DNA of 64,000 nucleotides from Dryococelus australis (taxonomy: Eukaryota; Arthropoda; Insecta; Phasmatodea; Phasmatidae): positions 304,545,166 to 304,609,165 of the forward strand of contig CM057009.1 in NCBI GenBank assembly GCA_029891345.1, given 5' to 3'. Made by a program: the position numbers and the translations under genes. This document shows, in pieces, positions 24,206 to 34,554 of the stretch (its first letter is position 1; every line of letters starts with the position of its first letter). The notes beneath the pieces were generated by a model. It saw only the letters and a list, made by a program, of their open reading frames with translations. It searched no databases and was not told where the DNA came from.

Positions 24206-25880
24206 TAACAACTATACAAATAAAAGTCAACTTTAATCCTTGTACTTGAATGCTGTGATTTATTCATTAACAACAGGCTGTATGTTGTGTCTCCACTTTA
24301 CACACAAAATATATATGTGCGGTATAACTAATTATTATGAACAGCATTTTTAACAGCAATATTAATAAATTTTAAATTTCATTTATGATGTAGCCTATTT
24401 CATATTTCATATTATCCTTCATCTTCCATTTAAGGATAAAAGGACAATATGTGAGCTAGGTTTACTGTCAGCTAGAAAAGGCAAAAATAAAAACTAAACA
24501 ATCAAATGCCAAAATAACACGACTCCATCCCTATTGTGATTGGCTAGCAAGATCACATGATTCAGAGATGTATATATTGGAAACATTTAAGAATGAAAAG
24601 CTTTTCTTTATGTGAATGTTTATGGGAAATTATTGTACTAAGTCTCAATGAAATACAACAGTCAGAAGATATGGCCAGCTTGAGTTACTTATAACATGTT
24701 ATGTGAAATGTGAAGTCGTCATAATCCAATCCTGAAGCTCTGTGGAGATGCAAAATATGGATACGACTAAGTCATTCACAATGAAAATTCAATTTTAAAA
24801 AGTGAACATTAATCATTGTGTTTGTGTTTATTAAGAGTATTTCCACAATGTTCACATTTTGAAGCAGTTGATCACAAATGTGACATTTTATAAACTATGA
24901 TTAAATAAAAGGTGTTGTACTTAAATGAACAATATTATGGTTTATATCAAATTAAAATTACCAGTAACTTTCACAGAAATTTTTGTTGGCAGTTACATGG
25001 CATAAATTGAAAATATTAATGGGCTACTTGGCCGCTCAGAATATCATACTTTGAAATAAAGTATATCCACCGGGCAATCACGCACGCAACATAATTCTAA
25101 AGATGAGTTTAACAAAATCTTTTGACAGTTAGGTATGATCATCAGACTAGCTGAATAATCCTTTGCACTATGTATCTACAAAAAAGGGTTGATATCCTCA
25201 TTATTTTCAATAGTTTTCCAGTCATCATAAGCTACTTCATAAAAAATTGTACGTAGTAAGATTAAAGAAAATATACCCATTTTAATCTACAAATATTAAC
25301 TGTGGAAGTTAATTTTTTTAGTTTAGTTCAAAATTTAATGTTATAATGATCAAGAAAAATTTAAAATTCATACCTGAAATTTAATTTTTTTACTACATCT
25401 AGATGGTCAGTATATGCAGATAATCTCTGCATCAGATTTGCAAATAACTGCAGTCACATGTGAAACAAAGTTGTGGGCCACAACTTCACAACCAAGTGAA
25501 GTTTAAGAAATAAATTGTATACAATGTGAAATGAATCATAAAGATAGGTACCCACTAAGTACCATGAGTAATTCCTCAGTTAATTACCAATTTCGTCAAA
25601 GAGACTACTATTCCTGAGAGTAGCATACACGTTAGAAACCATATTGCTGCTCTAATGGTAACATCTGTAACAAGCACTGTGCATCAAACAGAAGTTTTAT
25701 TAAATTGCAAGTTTTACAGAATTGCTTTATATTATGTGTTTGGGAATATTTCACTAATTTTTAAAGTTATAAATTTTATTCAGCCATATACATACCTATT
25801 TGTATCATAAGTGTCCTACAGCACTTATTTTGAATTAACTGAAATTATTTATGTTTTACACAGTTCGTTTTTATGAATGA
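24206..25880. other. AT-rich intron sequence
   Basis: No gene, no tandem repeat and no transposon end recognised. Confidence 0.45.
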
Positions 25881-25889
25881 CTATTAACA

Positions 25890-26252
25890 TGTGGAGTAAA
25901 GGAAAACTAAAATTGACAGATTACTTCTACCTAGGACAGTGTCAGCCTAAAATAAGCAGTGAGTACATAGTGGAGCCAAATGCCCTTCCTTACCTATTTG
26001 AGGAGTAGTACAACTGCCATTCCTTACCTACTTGAGGAGTGCCCGTACATCAAATGGGCGAGCTTAAAAAATGAAAATCATGAAATGAAACAGGAAATGT
26101 TAAGTGGCAGAGTGATGACAAAGTATTATAAAGGAGCTAAAAGTAATAATTTAATTCACAATAATGACTGCCACACTACCCACAGACAACAGATATTCAG
26201 TAAATTTGTTAACACATTAGACCCAAAAATCAAGTTAAGAGCTATAGTTTAA
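25890..26252 (+). pseudogene. Unrecognised short coding-like remnant with internal duplication
   Basis: A plus-strand frame from ATG at 25890 reads MWSKGKLKLTDYFYLGQCQP and stops at 26009. A second frame from 25980 continues with ECPYIKWASLKNENHEMKQE up to a stop at 26252. The shift between them coincides with a ~37-bp tandem duplication (CCTTCCTTACCTATTTGAGGAG at 25984 and CATTCCTTACCTACTTGAGG at 26018). Removing neither frame gives a known domain. It ends 26 bp before the Tc1/mariner-like element. It may be an old transposon fragment. Confidence 0.3.
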
Positions 26253-26527
26253 TCAATGAGCTAATCAAGGATCTTCTACAGTAATCCCTCACCAACCGCG
26301 GGGGATACGTTTTTTAAAAACACAGCTGTTTAAAAAAACTGCTGTAGAACAATACAAGCTTTAATGGGGAAAAGGGGTATAGGTTAAGTTGTTCGACTAG
26401 TTATTGTTTCATTATTAGAAAATCAGATATATTACGCACAAAAACTAACTTCACATGGCTGGAGATGCCTTATGTATGAAGCAAAACACAGTACTTTATT
26501 TACTGAAAATAGATATGAAGATACATA

Positions 26528-26737
26528 TTAAAAATTAAATCCATGGTGTGCTGGGCTAGAAGTGAAAACATTGCCATATGCACGAAGCTGGGCGAGCACC
26601 TCGATCCTCTGCAGTGCCACCAGGCGCGGCGACTTGCTGCTGTCGCTCGGTCCAAGATCCTCGGGGCTGGGCAGCTGTGGGGTGGTCGCTACAATATTAC
26701 TCTGGCAGGTGGCGGCCAGCCGCCGCCACTGCAGTCG
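26528..26737 (-). other. GC-rich 69-codon open stretch inside the transposon
   Basis: In an otherwise AT-rich element, 26570-26750 is strongly GC-rich. The minus strand is open from 26737 to a stop at 26528 and contains SPEDLGPSDSSKSPRLVALQ followed by RIEVLAQLRAYG. The plus strand is also open and ends in ACAGG|GTGAGT at 26744/26745, a strong splice-donor match. It lies on the transposase strand but downstream of it. No family recognised; it may be captured host sequence. Confidence 0.35.
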
Positions 26738-26898
26738 TTACAGGGTGAGTTCACTTCGTAACAGCGGTCTGGTATTGGGAAAACATGCTGATAGATGCGA
26801 TTCATGTCAATGTGTTGAATTTATACGAAATTTAGGCAGTGTGTTGGCCTCTGCACTGGCATGATGAGGCCCAGCAATGTTTACAGGAATATAAAAAT

Positions 26899-27700
26899 CT
26901 AGTGCGGTCTACTTGAAATATTAAATATCCCAACTTTTTTTATCAAACATTTCTGATGTGGCATATACATGCACACGGTCTTACTGCATGTTTGACAAGT
27001 CTTTACTGTTGAGGAACGAGCATGCACGCTGTTGTCTGTTGACAACTTAACTATGATATCCCAGGGGTGTAGCACGGGAAGATGGGACGGCAAGTACACT
27101 CCGAGCACACGCATAATAGACTCTAGGAGACCTAATGAACACAGCACATGCTGATCTGCCGTAACTCCTGGAACCTCATCATGTTGCCAGCATTTCTTTG
27201 CCATGTAATGTGTATGAACCCATGTTTCGTCCATATACACTACGGGTTTGTTACGTCGATTTGTATTTTGCTACAGTGCATGTGGATAGACTGCACACTA
27301 TACGACAATATCATTTCGCTCCGTTAACACGTGTCTAACATTTTTACTTTTTTAAAATCTCAATCACATGGATTTAATCATTCTCCAAGATGTATCTTTC
27401 TTCCCGGAAAACTGCATATTTTCTTTCACAGTATTAAGTAGTTTACGCACTGGGAATTTCTTTGCGCACTTCCTAATATTCCCAGAAAGTTCGGCGCACA
27501 ACACTTTTATCGAATTCGCCAAGTTCCATCTTCTTTTGCCAAGGAGGACATTTACCTGGGGTGAAAATGGTAGTTCCGTCATTGTTGGCTATCTGACACT
27601 GTCTGGCAATGTTAAGCACTGTCTTTTCACTTACTCCTACTTCTTTGACTGCCCTTTCTACTGCTTTGTCTAATGAGATAATGAGACAGTTTCTTTTCTT
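26899..27700 (-). pseudogene. Tc1/mariner (IS630-type DDE) transposase, decayed
   Basis: The minus-strand reading from 27700 gives an N-terminal helix-turn-helix: AVKEVGVSEKTVLNIARQC, then EFDKSVVRRTFWEY (about 27520-27480), RKLLNTVKENMQFSGKKD (in the 27582-27364 frame), and MDETWVHTHYMAKKCWQ (27237-27185). The MDETWV word holds the first catalytic aspartate. After about 27160 the similarity ends, so the second aspartate and final acidic residue are missing. At least two frameshifts and several stops are present. The enzyme would cut and paste the element through its TIRs; this copy cannot. Confidence 0.85.
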
Positions 27701-28719
27701 CTTTACAAAATTGTAAAATATTGTAAATAATCTTTCTACTTTGTGACCGTTTCACTTACATGATTTCTTTCTGTACGTAGGCCCTGATTACTTGTCAACC
27801 CACAGTTCGTTCTGTTATGTAACAATAACACTCATAATATCACTTTTACTTTACAGATGAAATAACAGCAATGATCAATGCTCACTGCAATCTTTTTAGA
27901 CACACACAACACTCCGGTACAACGAATGTGGCTCACAGGTGCCAGTGCGTAGTGATACAGACTGTACACTGCTGTCTGTACGACGCGATTGTGTCATACC
28001 AACACTGTAGTTCCCCCGACTGCCACTGGTAATTACTTATCAGACAGGAAGTACTTACCAAGATATGGTAATATACGACCACATTTTATTTGCAAACACT
28101 TACCTTTATTTACTTTACACATAAAATTAACTTCGCAAAAAAAAACATTGCCCTCCATAAAAAATAAGCACCTTACGTAGGCATGGGCACACACAAACTT
28201 AAAAATCATTTTAAAAAGTACATTTAATATTAAAACTGAAGTTATCATACCATACACTGATTAAGAAACTAGTCTGTAATATGCAGCTGTTTTTTCAGCA
28301 AAAGAAAAGGGATAACAGAAGCTAAAAACGACAGGGAGTGTAAGGCAGAGGTGGTGGTGTGAGACTAGGACATAGGACAAAGAATTCTCACTGACTCAGC
28401 CTGCTACCCCCCCTTCACGCTACTTGGGACAAACAATGTCAAATCTATGATGGCAGCTTGAGAAATGAGTGACCACTACCATCAGTAAAGGCTAGTATTC
28501 CATAGACTAAAAGCCATAGATAATCAAAACTTGTACCGCGGTTGGAGAAAGAGCCTACAAAAATTAATCAGCGCATAACTGAAACAGTGTTTTAAGATAC
28601 TGCGGTTGGCGAGGGATTACAGTACATATATTCTGTTTTTAAAAGTAATTTCCTTTTTTCTCCATGTATAGTGTTATACATTCATCTTGATGACATACTG
28701 CATAATTACAAACATAGTA

Positions 28720-28972
28720 GAGTGGAGAGATTTGGGCAGCTCTTAACATTGAGGTCTTGATAGTCAATGAGGATGAAGTGAAGTGTGTATGGAGCAGCGC
28801 TGGAATACAAGGCTACGGAAATGAAAAATCCCCGAGAAAACCAGCTGACCAGCAGCATCATCTAGCACGACTCCCACGTGCTAAAATGTAGAAGCAACCC
28901 CGCCAGGAATTGAACCTGATTCACCTTGGTGGGATGCAAGTAGTCTGACCCTACACCACCAAAGGCCCCCCC
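28720..28972 (-). repeat. SINE family 2, copy 2
   Basis: Same order as the other copies: the tail word TTAAGAGCTGCCCAAATCTC (complement of 28724-28750) is on the left, the CTCGGGGATTTTTC-type centre in the middle, and the tRNA-like head with GGTGTAG and GTTCAATTCC (complement of 28905-28916) on the right. The right end abuts a C-rich run. It lies 110 bp from the ARM exon at 29083. Confidence 0.85.
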
Positions 28973-29082
28973 CTCCAACACAAAAAAATTAATGAGTAAT
29001 TTAAGGGGAGTAAGGACCAGGGACTAAAATAAAATATCTTGCATGCGTATTTTAATTGTTGTTCTGTAGCCTATTTACTAAC

Positions 29083-29217
29083 TTTCAATTCCTTTTGATT
29101 CTCTTGGTTTAGAGCTAGATTTCCCATTGTTTTTATAGCTGCTAATTTCACACTTATGTTGGGATGCGTGAGCAGATTCCGAAGACGATACAGACATCCA
29201 GCTTCACGCAGCGTATC
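29083..29217 (-). CDS. ARMC10: ARMC10-like protein, upstream internal exon (armadillo repeat)
   Basis: A 45-codon phase-0 exon. On the minus strand the acceptor TTTGTTTTAG ends at 29218 and coding begins GAT ACG CTG CGT. It reads DTLREAGCLYRLRNLLTH, then PNISVKLAAIKTMGNLAL, then NQENQKELK, and ends at 29083 before the donor GTTAGT. It is a nearly complete armadillo repeat: a short helix, an LL turn, then two helices ending in GNLALNQENQ. The vertebrate ARMC10 counterpart has NNLSVNVENQ at this point. Joined to the exon at 11174-10926, the reading continues in frame without a stop. Earlier exons, which should encode the N-terminal membrane anchor and first ARM units, were not found above 29217. 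Confidence 0.78.
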
Positions 29218-31400
29218 CTAAAACAAAAACCAAAATATATTTAAAACTGTGACACTCAAATCCAAATTGTTGCAGAGAATGGATGAATTACAATGTTAAA
29301 AAATAATTTTACAACACTGATGATAATTTTATCCGGGGAATATTATGCAAAGGAAATGCCAATGACCAGATGGTTGAACAGATAATTTACTGAAACAAAT
29401 TGAAATTTATAAATTTTTTAAAACATACAGCTGACAACATTTGAAGCCCATTTTATGTAATCTGTCATCTCACTGACACATCTAATCATTGTGACATGTC
29501 TTATGCAATAAAGCAGTGTACACAAAGCAGTGCACTGACAGGACTGAGTACATGTCAGTGCAGGTTGTGAAAGATGTCCAGAATTTGAGGGATAAGGTCC
29601 CACTCCTGAATGACAGTATGAATGACCCTCTTGAGAGTTGTACCCATGCCACAGCTAAACTAAGGAATTATTACTCTGAATTTTAAGAGTAAATATATTA
29701 TCATAATATTAAGTTTAATTGGAAATGCACTTAGGTCGTGGCATGGTACAAATATTTCACACAACAATTAATCGTAATGAAAAACATTATATCAATTAAA
29801 CCAGAGGGTAAGTAATTAATAACAAAAAATTAACTAAACGTCAGTTAATGAATTGGTATTATGTAGTTATATACTTTTTTTTATGTTTTCGACATTAGAC
29901 AAAACTTATGTGAACTTGAATTCAGTTTTCATATGAAAATAACAGATATTATTTCATAATATTAAAATTAGTAGAAGGCAATAATATCAAAACAAATAGG
30001 GCCAAGCACAATAAAACTTATTTTAAAGTAATTAATTGACAAAATTTGTAAATGGCATACAGCCTTCATATACAGTGATTTTAAACATATTGTGCAAAAA
30101 GAATTTATTGGTAAAAGTACAATTATTTACTTAACAGTTCCTCAAAAGCAAAATAGAAAATATTTAACCATATATGTATTGCGTCCGATAAGTGTCCTGC
30201 TGATCCAGTTCCCCTGGTTACATGTCCGCGACAGATATGCTACCAGCAAGGCCTGCCAGTGCTGTCAACTTTCGCTCTGGTAGCAAACTAGGCAGGCCGG
30301 AGACAAGGGGAAGAAGGTGACGTTCGCCGAGCCGGAATGAAGGACATCAGGGATGCAAATATTTGGAACCAATAAACCCTGAAGACAGTACAAGGTAGAG
30401 CCAAAGCTGAAAAGAGGAGGTTGAAATACGAATCACGGACCTTCTGCAAACACACGAAAAGGGACCACGGAAAATTATTATCGGTTCTAGCTACAGTATT
30501 ACTGAGGAGAAACATTAAAACCAAACTTACCTATTGGAGGAATATTTCTGTGGCTAGAAGACATATCATCAAGTCGATGTTAGTTGAGTAAATCAACCAA
30601 AACCAAATAAATAAGCTAATTAAATTTTCACTAACGTCGCTATTTTACATCTTGAAGTAAACAAAGTAAATGACTACATTGTAATCATAACTCAAAGGTA
30701 GGCGAACTACACCTCTTCGTCACAAGCTTCTGACGTGGATGTTAACTGGTGTGGGTTCAATCTCGGCTGTAGTCTCAGGAATGGCGCACAGAGGCGTCGG
30801 CGGTCACGACGTTGCGAGGTTAGTACTGCCGTTGCTGCACCAAGTGGAGACCAAACAAACTAGAGTAATTAATTCACAGCGTGCCACCAGGTAGCGTTAA
30901 GATGCTCCAAACTCGCTTTCAGGCGGTAGTTAAGACGTTCTTCTACCAAATCCCGCACTGAAAAGTTCTTCGTCAGCCGGTCTCTACCGCGTAGTGGGGC
31001 GAAAACAGCTAACCTTAAACTGGATCAACATAACATCAGACTTTGTGACAGAAGTCGCGGAGCACAGCATTGTCCTCTGGTAACACACGTGATGAATTGC
31101 GCCAATACAGCTTGTGTAACAGCCGTCTCGCCATGGCTGAGAAGGCTAGACAAGAGAAGCAGTGAAAGGGATGGCAACTTAACTGGCAACGTGCCAATGG
31201 AAAATAATTTTGAAAGTCACCGAAAAAAACCAACATATTATTTGTTGCCAAATTCATAATAAAGAAAACCAAAATGAGACTAAATAAATGACTCAACATT
31301 AACTTGAGGCAAATCAAACACAAAAAATTATAAATTGCACCTAAAAAAATTTCTTTATAAGAGCCTTTTCAAAATGGCACAGAGTTTCATTTTGGTTTGG
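29218..31400. other. Upstream intron of the ARM gene, or 5' flank
   Basis: Mostly AT-rich. Two GC-richer patches, 30180-30440 and 30680-31210, carry open frames on both strands (for example 30524-30288 and 31323-31036 minus) but no recognised domain. The patch at 30680-30900 has CG dinucleotides and a TGGTGTGGGTTCAATC word that recalls a tRNA B-box. Either patch could be a repeat fragment. Confidence 0.35.
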
Positions 31401-31554
31401 ACAACTGCTACTAGAACATCTTAACATATTCCATGCATAATACATGCAGTTCATAACAGGTAACCTAGCTGGCCAAGGTATTTATGTGATTACTGATTAA
31501 TGCTTTCTGCAAGTCCTACATGGCTGACTCCCGATATGGACAAGCATTATACAC

Positions 31555-31840
31555 CAGAAAAATTAACTGGTCAGAGAATTAAGCACAAAAGGCACGTACA
31601 ATGGGCTCCAGAACCTCGTTCACATGTCACTGGACTGTTAGGAAATTATTGAAGGGCAAAAGTGGTATATTAATGCCAAACATTACTTCTGCCCAGAATA
31701 TGGTGCTGCCACCTCTATAAGGATAAATGTCATGGGTACAACACTGCTTCACTCGTGGTCCGTGGTCATGCCACATCCTCATAGGTCATGATTTAGGACG
31801 AAAATGCACGTAGGTCTCAACTGTGAACATAACATGCCTA
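31555..31840 (-). pseudogene. Tc1-like transposase relic, DDE core
   Basis: The minus-strand reading from 31840 gives HVMFTVETYVHFRPKS, a stop, then PMRMWHDHGPRVKQCC, THDIYPYRGGSTIFWAEVMF, GINIPLLPFNNFLTVQ, a stop, HVNEVLEPIVRAFCA. This is the middle of a Tc1-family transposase: the strand after the first catalytic acid, the RVW-like word, the GG-S-hydrophobic-W-A word and the LT-Q-Y-VNEVLEPIV helix. The first catalytic region reads TVETYVHF and is damaged. No TIRs were found. It is distinct from the element at 26279-28622. Confidence 0.7.
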
Positions 31841-34554
31841 CATGCAGTAAATTCACAGTTAAGGTAAGCACACTATCTTACTAAGCTCTGTTTGATGACT
31901 ACATATGTGTTACATGAAGGTACTTAATGAAACTGAAAATATGTTTGTAGCATTGCTGAAGCATGTTTTGAATCATGTGCATTTATAACTGTACTTCAGA
32001 TACTCGTTCTTCCCAACAGGTCAGTTGTTGTAGAAAATGGACAGCTCCTAGTGCCAACCACCACAAATCTGTCTGGCACCACTTGACACGTAAGAGAGAG
32101 CATCAAAAGGTGCATTAGGCACCAAATTGGTTTCCTGGTGTTTTCCCATTAATCACATCACATCAGTAAACTGCAAGCAGGGTAGCCACTTATTATCCAT
32201 AGCCCCCAGTGCCTCCTCACTCACTAAACCACAACCACTACCGCCACTGCCTCCTCTATCACCACCACCACCATAACATTACCACCTAAGATCACTGTGA
32301 TCACTGAAATTAATAGTGTGCAACCCACACCTGAAGATTTGAGAAGCTCTGCCTTCATTGCCAGACACCGGTAGTTTGGTAAAATTCACTATTGTAAACT
32401 GTCACAATGTCATATTGCTGTCTTGGTAGGCAGCACAAAACAGGAATATCACACAACAGAAGACTGGCTGCTGAAGAATGTTGCAAATTACTATATATAT
32501 AAATGGAAATAATAAACTATTATAAAAACTATAATTACAATTTTAAGTTTATAAATAAATAATCAACAAATTATTCCGATATGTACAAAACTATTTTGAA
32601 TTATTTTTGGAAACAAATTAGTATGTATTTACAATTGAAGTATAATGAAATGAAATTTATTAATAATAAAAAAAATGTGTCATGGACTAAAGGTAATAGA
32701 AATTATAGGCGGTTCACGCAAAAATGAGCTCTTTTGAAAGCCCTGCTTAAGATCTACTTGTATGCACGTTGTGTATTCTTCTGCCTAATGTAAAATAAAC
32801 ATTTCCATGGGCCTCATCACTTTATTCATGCGTCGGTTAATTAAAACTGTGAAATTACTAGAAAAGTAAATATCTTACAAATCTGCTCATTTTTTCACTT
32901 TGGTGCATTAAAAAAAAAACAGAATGTGGAAGAAATAATGTAAGTTATCACAAATGGTTACCTAAGACTTTCTATTCAACAATAAAATATGGAACTAATT
33001 TCCCTACATTGTTATCAATTTGACTGGGTGTATGTCACTCGGTGCACCCGTTAAAATATATACAGTTAGGAGCAGTGATGTTTTCTAAGGTTGATTTCAA
33101 AAGTTCTCACTTTATTATGAACAGCGATTACTTACTAACAGTAATTACAGTCAGTAATTCAAATATATACTGCAGTTATATTTCTCAAGCAGATCATGGA
33201 AAGATTTGCAATTTGTGTGAATAATACACTTTGATGTGACACATGTCTTTCCTTTAGTGCCAGTTTGTCCTGCCACCACTGGCACAGTGGCACGTGACTT
33301 CTACTGGGGATTGCCGCACCCTGAACCACAGGCAGCCCCTCAATAATTGTTCAGCCAGCATGGGATGTGGGAACATGCCCCGCTGGCCAACCTTCCCATT
33401 ACCAAAGTGGATGTCGCAACTTACTATCCCCAAGAGGTAACTTTGGGGACATTATAGTACATACTACCAGACATCTTCCCCAGTGGAGAAACTGACAGAA
33501 AAATAAAGGCCATGTTGGGGATACAGCAGTTCCTTCAAACTGAATACCACTTGTTAACCCACATCATACAATTATTTTTCTAAACCAGTGTAAGTGTTCC
33601 AGTATGGATTATTATCGTCAGAATTATCCCCATAATTCTTCACAAATTACACAGCACAAATATAGCACAGAAAAACGAACAATAATTATTTCCTTTCCTG
33701 ATTTGTGGGCTGGTTAAGCATGCCTGATCACACCCCTCTTTGGACTTGGCCTCATGCAATGATGAGGGAAAAACTGTGTCAAACATGAAATTAAGCTTAA
33801 TTTGTTTTATATAATAAAATTGTATTTTATTTAATAAAATTGTAATTTTATTTTGGTAACATATACAAGAAACTAGGAAAGACAATCCTTAATGAATAAA
33901 TACTGCACCAATATGTTTACTAAGTGCAAGCGAATTAATTTTTATAATGGTAATTGTGCTTTGACATTTGTCTTTCAATTGAATCGTGAAATTGTCTTTT
34001 TAGTGCCTAATGTTTTATGTACTTATTTTCATCTGATAATATGCAATTTCATTTTTTACAATTTTTGGTGGTGCCAATCCAAAGAAGCTTCACCCAGGCT
34101 GCTGCCATGTTTTTCAGTCTGCAAATTGGGGTGTTAGGAGAAGGATAGGCCTACACTGACCACAACTCCTGGGTCTACAACTTTTAGTAACAATTATCAA
34201 GTAACTTTAATAACGTAATATCTTGAAAACTTTCGTGTTTTTCACCCAAGAGTAGTTACATCCCAACCCTGCAGACTCATGCACCCAGGGACTTAAGTTT
34301 CCATGTAATTATTTTTCAAGGTTGTGCCCTCATTTTATAGCAGTTAAGACTACTTTCAGGTTATTTTCTAACATAGTTAAGAGTTAAATATAGTGTACTG
34401 ATAAGTCTATATAAGTAAAATTATAGTGAAATGTTAGTAACAAACCCAAAGGATCAAATATGTAATTACTTGAGAACACAAATAATTAAGAATGGGAAAG
34501 ATAGTACTTTAGGACTACAGTTTCCGATGTTTTGAAATAAAAATTAAGTACAAA
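31841..34554. other. AT-rich stretch with two unassigned GC-richer patches
   Basis: 32060-32420 is richer in C and A on the plus strand and includes an (ACC)n-like run around 32255-32275. 33240-33480 is a GC-richer patch with no motif. A short AATAAAATTGTA tandem motif occurs at 33815-33855. No gene recognised. Confidence 0.4.

Larger units (their letters stand above)
26279..28622 (-). mobile_element. Tc1/mariner-superfamily element, 2344 bp, with TIRs and TA duplication
   Basis: The left end, CAGTAATCCCTCACCAACCG, pairs with the reverse complement of the right end, CTGTAATCCCTCGCCAACCG, as terminal inverted repeats of about 23 bp (20 of 23 match). TA dinucleotides flank both ends (26277-26278 and 28623-28624), the target duplication of this superfamily. 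A decayed transposase lies on the minus strand. The end sequence resembles pogo/Tigger-type termini. The ends are well preserved compared with the coding part. It sits in the large ARMC10-like intron. Confidence 0.88.
11175..29082 (-). other. 17.9-kb phase-0 intron of the ARMC10-like gene
   Basis: Bounded by the donor GTTAGT (29082-29077, minus strand) and the acceptor TTTTTAG (11181-11175). Both flanking exons are in phase 0, and the joined reading moves smoothly from one ARM unit to the next. The intron is packed with repeats: a SINE, a microsatellite, a 70-bp tandem repeat, a split gypsy-like pol, a 1.95-kb repeat, a possible MITE, a Tc1/mariner-like element and a second SINE. No minus-strand coding exon was seen inside it. 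Confidence 0.7.

Noticed and set aside
30700..30800. tRNA-like B-box word GGTTCAATC in a GC-richer patch
   Set aside because: No A-box at the right distance and no matching repeat copy found.
31036..31323. 95-codon minus-strand frame as an upstream exon of the ARM gene
   Set aside because: The translation shows no ARM-like helices, membrane anchor or suitable splice sites.
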